Positions 22,737-32,090 of a stretch of 64,000 nt of DNA are shown piece by piece; position 1 is the stretch's first letter; every line of letters starts with the position of its first letter. The notes below the pieces were generated by a model, which was not told the origin of the DNA, did no database searches, and was given only the letters and a program-made list of their open reading frames with translations. The DNA lies in the IMG/VR virus record IMGVR_UViG_3300027823_000001, positions 1 to 64,000 of that record, one strand, 5' to 3'. The stretch comes from a virus. Both the position numbers and the translations under genes were made by a program.

Positions 22737-24943
22737 TGGGCGAAACACTCACGCTCAACGGAGTCTCTCTGCACTCCGAGACTTGGCGGGACACCGAGCG
22801 CCTCAGCACGAAGCTGGGCATGGTGACCGTGCGCAATACGCTGGTCACCACGTTCGATCAGCTCAACACGATGGCGAGCATTCTGCGAGCTGCGCCACGC
22901 ATCCTCTACGACTCTGAGACGAGTGGCATGAACCCGCATCTCGGAGCACAGATCATCGGTTTCTGTTTCGCAGTGCGCCCGACGGTAGACTACATCGCTT
23001 GTTGGTACGTGCCCGTGCGGCACACGAACGACCTGACGATCCAGCAGCTACCCGTTGAGGCCGTCGTGCGCGTCGTGATCGACATCCTCACTGCGCCGGG
23101 CGAGTGTGGGATGCATAACGACAAGTTCGATCGAGGTCACCTGCGTAAGGAAGGCGTGGTGGTCACGCGCCGCGTGATCGACACAGCGCGCCTCGCCAAC
23201 GCAGCCAACGAGAACGAGCGATCGTTCTCGTTGAAGAACCTCGCCACGCGCTACGTGTTCGATGGCGCCAAGCATGAGGAAGCCGAAGTGTTCGACTTCA
23301 TGCGGCGCGACGCAGCCAAGCTGCGCATCCCGTTCCGCGACCGACGCAAGGACGACGCTGGCGATGAAGAGCCGAGTTACCTAGAGCGCTTCGGGTACGC
23401 GCGCCTGCCCATCGTTCTCTGCGGGCGCTACGGCTGTCGCGACGTGTTCTACACGGCGATGCTGCGCGACTTCTACGCGTGGACGATGGACACGTTTCCG
23501 CGACTCACAGAGCGCGAAGAGCGCGTGAGTGACGCGCTACACGAGATGGAGTGGTACGGGCTACCACTGGACACTGACGAAGTGCGCCGTGCGCAAGGCA
23601 TCGCATCGACGGAGGTGGACTACTACAACGGACAGGTCAGCCGCATGCTCGGCGGCACGTTCGAGATCAACGACAACACGTTGCGTGATCTCTTCTTCAC
23701 GCATCTGAAGATGGAGCCCCCGAAGCTGACCAAGAGCGGAGAGAAAGCGCAGCGCGCGCTGCGCGATGCTGGGGACGACTACGCGCCCGACAAGAAGCAC
23801 TGCGCCGTAGACAAGGAGGTTCGCGAGATCCTTGCCGCGAAGTACCCGCAGCATCGACCACTGATCCTCGCGCTCTCCGGTGAAGCGCGCGCGAAGAAGA
23901 TCGCGACGACGTACACGAGTGCGTTCCTCCGCTACTACTCGCCGACCACGGGCAACATCCATCCGGTCTACAACCAGCTGGAACAGCGCGAAGAGGGCGG
24001 TGTGCCTGTGACGGGGCGCCTGAGTTCAGCGGACCCGAACATTCAGAACATCGCCAAGAAGCCCGTACACCTGCACAGCTGCGGCTGCAAGAAGTGCATC
24101 AAGGCACGCGCCGAAGGGGAGATATGGGATTCGGGTGTAGCAGCTGGTGACGAGGTCTCGCTCTCCGTACGGAGGTACTTCCCAGTGCGTCCGGGCTACG
24201 TGCGCGCGTTCATCGACTTCTCGCAGATCGAGCTGAGGATCCTTGCGTGGCTCTCGCGCGATCCCACGCTGCTGCACTGCTACGCCAACGATCTCGACGT
24301 GCACAAGATCACGAGCGATGAGGTGACGGGCGGTGATCGCGATGTCGCGAAGCAGGTCAACTTCGGCAACAGCTACGGCATGACCGAGCACGGTCTTGCG
24401 AAGCGGATGAATGGCTACGCCAAGAACCCCGATGCGACGAAGGTGCTCGCGAAGGCGTACCTCGAAGCGTTCTTCAGGAAGTACCACGGGATCCCCCGCT
24501 TCAGAGACACGCTTGCTGCGCAGATGCGCAAGCATCCTGAGTGCATGTTCGTCTCTCCGTTTGATCGTCCTCGGCGGATCGTGGAAGTGGGCGCGAAGGA
24601 GCGCTGGATACGCGCGCGCGGCGAACGCATGATGATGAGTTCGATCGTCTCAGGCAGTGCGGCTGACCTGATGAAGGAAGTGCTGGTGATGGTTCATGCG
24701 TGGCTGAAGCAGGCGTGTCCCGAGGTGATCATCAACCAGACGATCCACGACGAGATCATCTACGAGATCCCCGTGCGCTACGCCCACATCCTGCTGCACC
24801 CGATCATGCAGATCACGACGAACTGGCCCATGTTCGAGGTCGGCGGCGTGCCTATTCGCGCGAACTGCGCCGTCACCACAACGACGTGGGAAGACAAGCG
24901 CGAAGTGATCGTGGAGCCTGGCGCGTACCGCTACGCAGCTTGA
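22736..24943 (+). CDS. Family A DNA polymerase with 3'-5' exonuclease
   Basis: The 735-residue enzyme replicates the phage genome. The exonuclease domain begins with D59-x-E61 (LYDSETSGM), and a second Asp lies in the HNDKFD segment. The polymerase palm has motif A DFSQIELR (Asp at 494), motif B KQVNFGNSYG near 540 and motif C HDE at 671-673. There is no 5'-3' exonuclease domain. An insertion between the QNI segment and motif A contains CGCKKC and lengthens the fingers/palm boundary. The gene overlaps its small upstream partner by TGATG. The call is firm. Confidence 0.9.
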   Translation: MGETLTLNGVSLHSETWRDTERLSTKLGMVTVRNTLVTTFDQLNTMASILRAAPRILYDSETSGMNPHLGAQIIGFCFAVRPTVDYIACWYVPVRHTNDLTIQQLPVEAVVRVVIDILTAPGECGMHNDKFDRGHLRKEGVVVTRRVIDTARLANAANENERSFSLKNLATRYVFDGAKHEEAEVFDFMRRDAAKLRIPFRDRRKDDAGDEEPSYLERFGYARLPIVLCGRYGCRDVFYTAMLRDFYAWTMDTFPRLTEREERVSDALHEMEWYGLPLDTDEVRRAQGIASTEVDYYNGQVSRMLGGTFEINDNTLRDLFFTHLKMEPPKLTKSGEKAQRALRDAGDDYAPDKKHCAVDKEVREILAAKYPQHRPLILALSGEARAKKIATTYTSAFLRYYSPTTGNIHPVYNQLEQREEGGVPVTGRLSSADPNIQNIAKKPVHLHSCGCKKCIKARAEGEIWDSGVAAGDEVSLSVRRYFPVRPGYVRAFIDFSQIELRILAWLSRDPTLLHCYANDLDVHKITSDEVTGGDRDVAKQVNFGNSYGMTEHGLAKRMNGYAKNPDATKVLAKAYLEAFFRKYHGIPRFRDTLAAQMRKHPECMFVSPFDRPRRIVEVGAKERWIRARGERMMMSSIVSGSAADLMKEVLVMVHAWLKQACPEVIINQTIHDEIIYEIPVRYAHILLHPIMQITTNWPMFEVGGVPIRANCAVTTTTWEDKREVIVEPGAYRYAA

Positions 24944-24950
24944 TCGATCA

Positions 24951-24963
24951 CATCGGGTATAGA
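24951..24963 (+). promoter_or_regulatory. Recurrent phage promoter-like motif (copy 6)
   Basis: CATCGGGTATAGA follows the polymerase gene and lies 25 nt before ATG 24976. A weak AGAGAGGA ribosome-binding site lies between them. Confidence 0.6.
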
Positions 24964-24975
24964 GAGAGGAACGGC

Positions 24976-25245
24976 ATGGACAGCTACACCGAACAGATTA
25001 CATCTCTTCTAGGCATGATCGAGAAACACACAGGCGCGCCTGCGTTGCTCACGACCGTACTCGCAGCGTCCGGCACATGCCTCGTGCGCGTGAGCTACTG
25101 CTACCAGTGCGAAGGAAGCCTTGCCTCACGCACGCTGGACACCGACGTGTCAGTCGGGAGTGTTGAGAAACGTCAGGATGCGGTGCTGGTACTGCTCCGA
25201 CGTTCGCTGATGGCTGCCCGAGCCGACGAGAAGGTGACGCGATGA
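24976..25245 (+). CDS. Small hypothetical protein
   Basis: This 89-residue protein has a helical start and an aromatic/Cys segment (VSYCYQCEGS) that could be a half zinc site. It is the first gene after a promoter-like motif and overlaps the next gene by ATGA. It heads the recombination operon, but its function is unknown. Confidence 0.5.
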   Translation: MDSYTEQITSLLGMIEKHTGAPALLTTVLAASGTCLVRVSYCYQCEGSLASRTLDTDVSVGSVEKRQDAVLVLLRRSLMAARADEKVTR

Positions 25246-25919
25246 GTCTGACTGCTGTTTACGGCACCATGAGCGAGATCGTGAAGAGCTTGAAGCTCCA
25301 CATGCCTGTGAAGGTCACGATCCACGATCCCATCACAGGTCAAGAGGTCCAGCTCGACCGAGAGAACCTGCTGGCGATGCTGGTGATCGACACGCCCAAC
25401 ATCGTCTATGACTCGCAGTGGCTGAGTGCGCTCTACATGGAGATGGCGCGTGCCCGTCGAGCGAGCGAGCGCGCCAGCGCGCACGCTGAACGGCAGTTCG
25501 TGAAGTGGAAGGCGGAGATCGCGTCAATCGCGCGAGCCAAAGCAGACAAGAAGATCACGGGCGCGGAGGCTGAAGAGGCATACCGCACGCACGCCGAGTA
25601 CGAGATGCGCGCGAGCGTGAGTGCCTACTACAAGACGCTCGCGGATCTGTTCGAGGATGCGATGCAGGCGTTCACGCTCAAGGCACGCATGATCGAGGCA
25701 CAGTCTCGCATCCTGAATGGTGACTTCCACGCTCGGCGAGTCGAAGACCACACGAGCGAGAACGAGAAGCCGGGAGGCTACGAGACCACGGCTGAACTCT
25801 CCGAACGCGCAGCGCAGACCATGTTCGCTGCGCAGCCGAAGAATCCCACGCTGCCCGGCTTACCCACGCTGCCTGAACTACCGCCCGCGCCTCCTGCGCG
25901 TGCGCCGCGCAAGATGTGA
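25242..25919 (+). CDS. Helical protein upstream of ssDNA-binding protein, recombination-mediator candidate
   Basis: The 225-residue protein has a long charged helical middle (ARRASERASAHAERQFVKWK) and a Pro-rich tail (LPGLPTLPELPPAPPARAP). Its place before gp32-like and RecA-like genes, and its helical make-up, recall mediators such as T4 UvsY, which load recombinase on ssDNA. The sequence itself does not prove this. It is coupled to the gene before it by ATGA. Confidence 0.4.
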   Translation: MSLTAVYGTMSEIVKSLKLHMPVKVTIHDPITGQEVQLDRENLLAMLVIDTPNIVYDSQWLSALYMEMARARRASERASAHAERQFVKWKAEIASIARAKADKKITGAEAEEAYRTHAEYEMRASVSAYYKTLADLFEDAMQAFTLKARMIEAQSRILNGDFHARRVEDHTSENEKPGGYETTAELSERAAQTMFAAQPKNPTLPGLPTLPELPPAPPARAPRKM

Positions 25920-25947
25920 TCCTGAGAACGACGAAAGAGAGAATGAG

Positions 25948-27639
25948 ATGAGCTACCCGACGGTACAGACCCCTCCCGCAGGCTGGCAGGCGCATCCCCA
26001 AGCGCCGGGCTACTACTACAACCCGCAGCAGCCCTCGGAGATGGTGCTGGTGAATCCGAGTGCTGCGCCTCCGCCGCCCGCGGCACCTGTCGAGACGTGG
26101 CAGGACCATCCGCAGGCTCCAGGTTGGGAGTGGAACCCTCAGACGAACGCCACAAGGCAGAAGGGTGCGCCTGCCGCACCGCCTACCGTCGCTGCGCAGG
26201 CGGATACGGGCCTGCCCGCGCCGAGCTACGGATCGATCGATCCCGACCTCGCCAAGCGCGAAGCGGAGAAGGCCGCACGCGGTAAGCGCAGCTACGACGA
26301 CGACATCTACCTCGACTTCCCCGAGCTGCCTCGCGAGGTCGGTAGCGAGGTGCGAATGAACGTGCGCCTGCTGCCTCCATGGTCCCCCGACGAGAAGAGC
26401 GCGTGGGTCATCGGCGCGCGTCATCGCCTGTACGCGGAGATGGACCCCAAGTACCAGGACAACTGGAAGTCGAAGCTGTTTTTTCCCGAGTGCTACGGCG
26501 CGCATGATGCCAAGGGCGGTGACTGCGAGATCTGCGATGCGGTGAGCGAGTGCATGACCTCGGACAACGAGGAAGCGAATGCGTTCGGAGACGACGCGAA
26601 GGCTTCGGAGCGCCACTACTGGCAGGCGCTGCATCTCGACGACCTTCAGAAGCACATCAAGCAGTACACGCGCGATGGTCAGCCCGTAGTCAATCCGGCG
26701 ACTGGTGAAGTGCTCTGGATCGTGCAGCCTGGCATTCTCGCGATCCGGCCGACGCTCGGCCGCAAGCTGCTGAACCTCGTAGGCATCGCGCCGCGTCTCG
26801 CGGATCCCGATCGCGGAGTGAACATCACGCTCATCAAGAAGCGCACGAGTCGAGGGTCGTTCCCGATGAACGTGGAGTACGATGCGATCGGCGACATGGG
26901 CGGACCGTCTGCGCTCGATCCGCAGCTACGCTCGGTGCTCGGCAACCTGATCAACCTGCAAGAGAGCTGCGTGCGCCTCCGCCCCCGCGAGGACATGGCG
27001 AAGATCGCGCAGAACATCCGCGATCGCTTCAAGCTCGGCCGCGCCGCGTTTTCTGGCGGTACTCCTCCCGCGCTGCCTCCGACCGATTCGTGGATCAGGC
27101 ATCCCAACAACCCCGCGTACGAGTACAACCCCACGACGCAAGCCGTTCGGCAGGCCAGCGCTCCCGCACTGCCGCCTGTACCGCCTACGGTGCCCAGCGT
27201 GCCCGCCGTCGTCGCGCCGCCGCCCGTCGCACCTCCTGGGCCCGTCGCAGCCCCTGCGGGCTTCTACGGACCGGCTGGGAGCCCGCCCCTGATGCCGGCT
27301 CCGCCGCCCCCGTCCGCAGTCGCACCGCCACCACCTGTCAAGATGCCCCCTGTGCCCGGCTACGCGCCCCCGGCGGGCGGTGCGCTGCCGCCTCCCAGCG
27401 CTCCCGGTCTTGCGAGCGGTGCGGTCGTGCCACCGCCATTCCAGCCTCCGGGCGTCGGGATGGCCCCGCAGCCCGGTCTGCCTGCGTTACCCTCGCTACC
27501 CTCGCTGCCTCCGATGATCGGCGGTCCTGTGGGGGGAGTTGCGCCGCCTCCGCCGCCTGTTGGCGCGCTGGGTGCGGCGATGACTCCCGCGCAGATCGAA
27601 GCGGCGATCAAGGCGAGCCCGACAGGCACTCCTTTCTGA
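25948..27639 (+). CDS. gp32-like ssDNA-binding protein with HPxxP repeats and Pro-rich tail
   Basis: The 563-residue protein would coat single-stranded DNA. The core (about residues 110-375) includes FFPECYG, then CEICDAVSEC, a zinc-binding region like that of T4 gp32. Outside the core it carries three copies of a short aromatic unit, W-x2-HP-x2-P-x-Y/W-x-Y/W-NP: two before the core and one after. A Pro-rich tail of about 170 residues follows. Such flanks are unusual for gp32 and might recruit partners. ATG 25948 was chosen since longer starts overlap the previous gene; AAAGAGAGAATGAG lies before it. Confidence 0.7.
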   Translation: MSYPTVQTPPAGWQAHPQAPGYYYNPQQPSEMVLVNPSAAPPPPAAPVETWQDHPQAPGWEWNPQTNATRQKGAPAAPPTVAAQADTGLPAPSYGSIDPDLAKREAEKAARGKRSYDDDIYLDFPELPREVGSEVRMNVRLLPPWSPDEKSAWVIGARHRLYAEMDPKYQDNWKSKLFFPECYGAHDAKGGDCEICDAVSECMTSDNEEANAFGDDAKASERHYWQALHLDDLQKHIKQYTRDGQPVVNPATGEVLWIVQPGILAIRPTLGRKLLNLVGIAPRLADPDRGVNITLIKKRTSRGSFPMNVEYDAIGDMGGPSALDPQLRSVLGNLINLQESCVRLRPREDMAKIAQNIRDRFKLGRAAFSGGTPPALPPTDSWIRHPNNPAYEYNPTTQAVRQASAPALPPVPPTVPSVPAVVAPPPVAPPGPVAAPAGFYGPAGSPPLMPAPPPPSAVAPPPPVKMPPVPGYAPPAGGALPPPSAPGLASGAVVPPPFQPPGVGMAPQPGLPALPSLPSLPPMIGGPVGGVAPPPPPVGALGAAMTPAQIEAAIKASPTGTPF

Positions 27640-27674
27640 TCGATCGCCGCGTTTGCATCCCATGCACAGGACTA

Positions 27675-27752
27675 GTGCACGGCTTGAACTACATCTGCGA
27701 ATGGTGTGGCGAGCCGTGCACGAGCGCGCCTGCTGAACCTTGTTACCCTTGA
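27675..27752 (+). CDS. Tiny Cys-rich peptide candidate
   Basis: From GTG 27675 this frame encodes 25 residues with CEWCGEPC and a last Cys. The frame stays open upstream of the GTG and adds another CIPC pair, so a zinc ribbon of about 35 residues starting at a non-standard codon is possible. It lies in the gap between the ssDNA-binding and RecA genes. Coding status is uncertain. Confidence 0.3.
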   Translation: MHGLNYICEWCGEPCTSAPAEPCYP

Positions 27753-27765
27753 TCGAAAGAGAACG

Positions 27766-28986
27766 ATGCAACGCAAGCCCCGCAGCATGAAGGAAGCGCT
27801 GGCTCCTTCTCCGAAAGAAGAAGAGCCGACGAAACGCAAGAAGAAAGCCGCTGCACCAGTGAACGATGCAGAACGCTTTTTGGAGCTGCTGAAGGGCCTG
27901 AATCCGAAGGACGAGAACGCGTTCGGGTTCTTCGGGCGTGATGGGCTCGACACTCCGATCAACGAGTTCATCTCAACAGGCTCTCTCGCGATCGACAAGC
28001 TGATCGGCGGACCCACCGGAGGATGGCCCATTGGGCGCTTGTCGGAGTGCGCGTCGTGGGAGGGCGTGGGCAAGAGCACCTTGCTCGACCAGTCGATCGC
28101 GCAGGTGCAACGCATGGGAGGCATCGCGGCAGTGATCGACTCGGAACACTCACGCGATGCGAGCTACACGCGCAGGCTCGGCGTGGACACTGACACTCTG
28201 ATCGCGAAGCCCGTCGAGACAGTAGAGGATGTTTTCTCTGCCACAGACACTGTGCTCTCCGTGCAAGAGAGGCTCACCGCGGAGTACGCGAAGCGCAAAC
28301 AGAAGCCACCGCCGCTCTTGCTCGTGTGGGATTCGCTTGGAGCGACACCGACGAAGCGCGAGCTGTTGGGTGAGCCTGATGACAAGCACGTCGCGGAAGC
28401 TGCCAAGGTGATCAAGATGAACTTCCGCCGCATCTGCGCGCGGATTGCTGATCTGCGCATCGCGTTCGTGTTCGTGAATCACTTTTACACAGACATCGGG
28501 CCGTTCGCGACAATGAAGACGAGCGGCGGTAGCGGTGTTCGGTATTTCACATCGCTTCGGCTGTGGCTGACGAACAAGGGCCAGATCAAGATCGGCAACA
28601 CGGTGTTCGGACATGAGGTCGAAGCCAAGACCAAGAAGACACGCGTACGCTCGCCACGACCTCCGGCACAAGCAGGGCTCATCTACGGCGCCGGCTTTGA
28701 CAACGCCTACACGCTCTACAGCTGGGGCAAGACCGCAGGCCTGTCGAGCGATCACAAGTGGATCGTCGAGACACCGCAGTGGCAGTATCTCATGCTGCCG
28801 GATGGCACGCACATCGCCTTTCAGCAGAGGTTCATCGGGCTCGGTAAAGCGTTCGCGGAGCGTCCCGATGCATACGCCATGATGGCTGATCACTTCATGC
28901 GCGATGGTGAAGACATCCTCGGCGAGCCCGAGGAAGACGATGAAGAAGAAGAGAACGAAGACGACGCAGAGGAGAAGACCACATGA
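27766..28986 (+). CDS. RecA/UvsX-like recombinase
   Basis: The 406-residue protein is a RecA-fold strand-exchange ATPase. Walker A EGVGKST is at residues 99-105, a Walker B-like LLLVWDSLG near 185, and a VNHFYTDIG segment resembles RecA loop regions. The N-terminus is basic, and the C-terminus ends in a run of Asp/Glu as in RecA and UvsX. GAGAACG precedes ATG 27766. It overlaps the Mre11-Rad50 gene by ATGA, so recombination genes are translated together. Confidence 0.85.
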   Translation: MQRKPRSMKEALAPSPKEEEPTKRKKKAAAPVNDAERFLELLKGLNPKDENAFGFFGRDGLDTPINEFISTGSLAIDKLIGGPTGGWPIGRLSECASWEGVGKSTLLDQSIAQVQRMGGIAAVIDSEHSRDASYTRRLGVDTDTLIAKPVETVEDVFSATDTVLSVQERLTAEYAKRKQKPPPLLLVWDSLGATPTKRELLGEPDDKHVAEAAKVIKMNFRRICARIADLRIAFVFVNHFYTDIGPFATMKTSGGSGVRYFTSLRLWLTNKGQIKIGNTVFGHEVEAKTKKTRVRSPRPPAQAGLIYGAGFDNAYTLYSWGKTAGLSSDHKWIVETPQWQYLMLPDGTHIAFQQRFIGLGKAFAERPDAYAMMADHFMRDGEDILGEPEEDDEEEENEDDAEEKTT

Positions 28987-31900
28987 GCAAGCCGAAGAAG
29001 AGCACGAAGAAGACCGCAGCAGTCACCACGACGACTGTGCGCAAGCCGCGAGGTCTCACGACAGCACCTGTGACGCCGACGTTGAAGTTGCCCGAGTTGA
29101 AGCCTGCGGAGTGGCGTTACATCCTGTTCAGCGATCTCCACGTCTGCGGCAAGACGATCGATCGAGCGCTCGTCTTGCTCGACCGCGTGCGCGAGACGGC
29201 GCTGCACTACCAGTGCTCTGTGATCTGCCTCGGAGACTTCTGGGACCAGCGCGCAGCACTCGCAGTGCGCCACCTGGATCTGATCCAGCGCGAGTTCGAG
29301 AAGTGGGGGCAGCAGGGCGTGGAGCTGATCATCGTGCCCGGTAACCATGACCAAGTCTCGCTCGATGGTAGCGTGAACGCCGTTCGGATCTTCGACGGGT
29401 TCGAGCACATCACGGTTGCGACCGAACCGTACGCAGACCCGATCAACAAGCTCGCGTTCATCCCTTGGCGTGAAGAAGCGAACAAGCAGGCTGCGGCGTT
29501 CGAGATGCTGCCGGGTGAAGGCTGGACGGTCTTCGCACACGCGGAGATCGAGGGCGCCATCGCCAACTCCGGCAAGGCTGCGACGGGGCGCGTGAAGACC
29601 GCACTGATCGAGGCTCACGCTCGCGCTTGCTACGTGGGCCACTACCACAAGAGGCAGCAGCTCGGCGACCGCACTTGGTACATCGGCAGTCCGTTCGAAA
29701 TGAACTTCGGTGAGCGCGATGAGCCTCACGGCATCGCGATCGTGGACAGCGAGAACCCCGAGCCCTGCTTTCTCGATCTGGACGATATGCCGAAGCACCA
29801 TCGCTTCGTGTGGCCTGACGATGGTGCGAAGCTGAACACCGCGCGTCCGCAGGACATCGTGGAGCTGTACTTCAAGCCGGATGACCTTGGTGGACCAGGG
29901 CTGAAGCAAGCACTCGGTAGCTTGCTCGCTCGCGACGTGCGCCCACTGCCGCTCGCGCAGTCCGCAGATCAGGAGACGGTGCCTCAGTTTGCGCTCACCA
30001 TCACCGAAGGCTGCAAGCTGTTCGTGGCTGAGTACGCGAGAGCAGAAGCGGCGCTCGGCTCGCCCGTACCTGAAGACAGGATCGAGCGCTTGACGTCGTT
30101 GGGGCGCAAGTACCTGATGCAGGTGCCTGACGCGCGCGTGATCGCACCGATCTCTCCGACGGTGCGCATCCTGAACGTGCGCGCGCAGAACTTCTGCGCC
30201 GTCAGAGGCGCGCACTCATTCAATCTGCGCGAGCTGGGCCCTGCGCTCATCCGCGGACCCATGGGTATCGGCAAGACTTCGATCTGCGACGCGATTACAT
30301 GGGCTCTCTTCGATGAGACCACGCCTCGCAAGCCCGGCGCGCGTACGGGTTCCCTTCGTGCTGACGACGTGATTCATGATGAAGCGGAAGAGACGATGGT
30401 GCGTGTGGAGGTCACCTTTGATCCTCCGGAAGCTGTCGTCGAGAACGTCATCACCATCGAACGCACGAAGCGCCGCGGACAGGGCACCAAGCTCAAGCTG
30501 TATGGCATCGATGCCATACACGACCTGAACGGGATCGCAGACACGCAGGACGCGGTGCATCGGATCATCGGACTCGATCTCGATCTGTGGCGCGCTACCG
30601 TCTACCTCGGTCAGGGTGCTGTTGCGAACTTCGTCACGGACGCCGACAAGAAGCGCAAGGAGCTGCTCTCTCAGGCCTTCGGGCTTGGCGCGTGCGAGCC
30701 CGCGCAGAAGCTCGTGCGAGAGGAGATGAAGAAGCGAGATGCTTCGCTGTCGCTCTTTGCTATGCGTGAGAACGAAGCGCGCACAGGCCTGGAAGCGCTC
30801 ACGCACGCGGACTTCGCAACGCAAGCGGGACAGTGGGATGCAGCGAAGGAAGCATCGCTGGCGGCGCTCGTGAATGAAGGGAAGGATCTGCAAGCGCGCA
30901 TCGAGCAGATCACTCCGCACCTCGCGGTCGAGCAGACCTGGACCGAGCACCGCACTGCGTTCGACGCGCACATCAGCGACCTCACCAAGAGCCTCTCAGC
31001 TGGAGGCAACGAGGTAGCGACGCGCAAGCTGGCCGGCGAACTAGGCGCGTGTGAGGCAGAGCTGGGCTTGGAGCAGCGCACGCTCGCGAAGCTGCAAGCC
31101 GAGTATCAGGCGATGATGGCCGCGCGTGATCAAGGGACAGCGCTGCCGTGCGGCGCGTGCGGTCAGCTCATGCCTGCGGCGAACATGGATGCGCACCTGG
31201 AAGAGTGCGAAGAAAAGCTCGCGACGAAGCAGCGCGAGATCGAGTCGTTGAACATGCGCGCGCTGAACCTACGCGGTCAGCTCGACGCATTCAAGATGGG
31301 TCCTGCGGTCGACAAGACCGGGCTGCTCGCGCAGCTGGAAGATGCCCGCGCGCAACACACCAAGTGCATTGAAGCGCTCGGCGCGATCGCGCAGATGAAG
31401 GCCGCGAAGCAAGACGCAGCGCAGCGCCTGATGCTCGCGCGCACGCAGTGGACTGCGAAGAACGTGGAGCTGAACCCGTTCACGCAGAAGGCGTCTGAAG
31501 TCGCGGCGTCGAGGCAGAGCTACCAGGGCGCGCTCAACGACGCACTGGGCGGCGCAGCAGAGGCACAGCGCGCGCTCGCGGACCTGCGCGTGTGGGAAGA
31601 CGGCTTCGGCCAGAAGGGCGTGCCTGTGCTCGTTCTACGCACCGCGCTCTACGAGCTGGAGCTGCACGCCAACGCCGCGCTTGGCACCATGCTCTCCGGT
31701 CGCCTCTACACGAGGCTCGCGATGGACGGTGATGACTTGGTGATCAAGTACTACGAGTACAAGGCGGAGAAGAGCACGCACATCGAGCGCACGTTCTACC
31801 AGCTCTCGGGCGGGCAACGGCGCTGCATCGAGCTGGCGTTCTCACCCTTCGCACTGTCTGAGATGATCTTCACGCGATGCGGTGTGCGAGTGAAGCTCTT

Positions 31901-32090
31901 GGTGGTCGACGAACTCACCACGCATCTCGATCCCGAGACCAAGCCTCTGCTCTGCAATCTGCTGCGTGGTCTCGATCGAGAGACCGTGCTCGTGATCGAT
32001 CACGACTCGGGTGTGCAAGGAGAGTTCGACTGCGTGCTTGATGCAGGCACGGGCGCCGATGGAAACTTCCAACTGACGAGGGCATTGTGA
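28983..32090 (+). CDS. Single-chain Mre11-Rad50 (SbcD-SbcC, gp47-gp46) fusion
   Basis: The 1035-residue protein joins two normally separate subunits. Residues about 45-330 are a metallophosphoesterase nuclease with DLH (51-53), GDFWD (84-88), GNHD (120-123) and a GHYHKR segment. Residues about 395-1035 are a Rad50/SbcC ATPase: Walker A GPMGIGKT (425-432), coiled-coil arms, signature LSGGQ (941-945) and Walker B VVDEL with Asp976-Glu977. The arm apex has C723, C726, H738 and C742, a C2HC pattern rather than the usual lone CxxC hook. It would process DNA ends for recombination. No stop or ribosome-binding site separates the halves. Confidence 0.9.
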   Translation: MSKPKKSTKKTAAVTTTTVRKPRGLTTAPVTPTLKLPELKPAEWRYILFSDLHVCGKTIDRALVLLDRVRETALHYQCSVICLGDFWDQRAALAVRHLDLIQREFEKWGQQGVELIIVPGNHDQVSLDGSVNAVRIFDGFEHITVATEPYADPINKLAFIPWREEANKQAAAFEMLPGEGWTVFAHAEIEGAIANSGKAATGRVKTALIEAHARACYVGHYHKRQQLGDRTWYIGSPFEMNFGERDEPHGIAIVDSENPEPCFLDLDDMPKHHRFVWPDDGAKLNTARPQDIVELYFKPDDLGGPGLKQALGSLLARDVRPLPLAQSADQETVPQFALTITEGCKLFVAEYARAEAALGSPVPEDRIERLTSLGRKYLMQVPDARVIAPISPTVRILNVRAQNFCAVRGAHSFNLRELGPALIRGPMGIGKTSICDAITWALFDETTPRKPGARTGSLRADDVIHDEAEETMVRVEVTFDPPEAVVENVITIERTKRRGQGTKLKLYGIDAIHDLNGIADTQDAVHRIIGLDLDLWRATVYLGQGAVANFVTDADKKRKELLSQAFGLGACEPAQKLVREEMKKRDASLSLFAMRENEARTGLEALTHADFATQAGQWDAAKEASLAALVNEGKDLQARIEQITPHLAVEQTWTEHRTAFDAHISDLTKSLSAGGNEVATRKLAGELGACEAELGLEQRTLAKLQAEYQAMMAARDQGTALPCGACGQLMPAANMDAHLEECEEKLATKQREIESLNMRALNLRGQLDAFKMGPAVDKTGLLAQLEDARAQHTKCIEALGAIAQMKAAKQDAAQRLMLARTQWTAKNVELNPFTQKASEVAASRQSYQGALNDALGGAAEAQRALADLRVWEDGFGQKGVPVLVLRTALYELELHANAALGTMLSGRLYTRLAMDGDDLVIKYYEYKAEKSTHIERTFYQLSGGQRRCIELAFSPFALSEMIFTRCGVRVKLLVVDELTTHLDPETKPLLCNLLRGLDRETVLVIDHDSGVQGEFDCVLDAGTGADGNFQLTRAL

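Noticed and set aside
28890-30215. Long reading frame of 441 codons on the - strand opposite the RecA/Mre11-Rad50 genes
   Set aside because: It mirrors the codon pattern of the + strand genes, which have full motif sets; Arg/His-rich composition marks it as a shadow.
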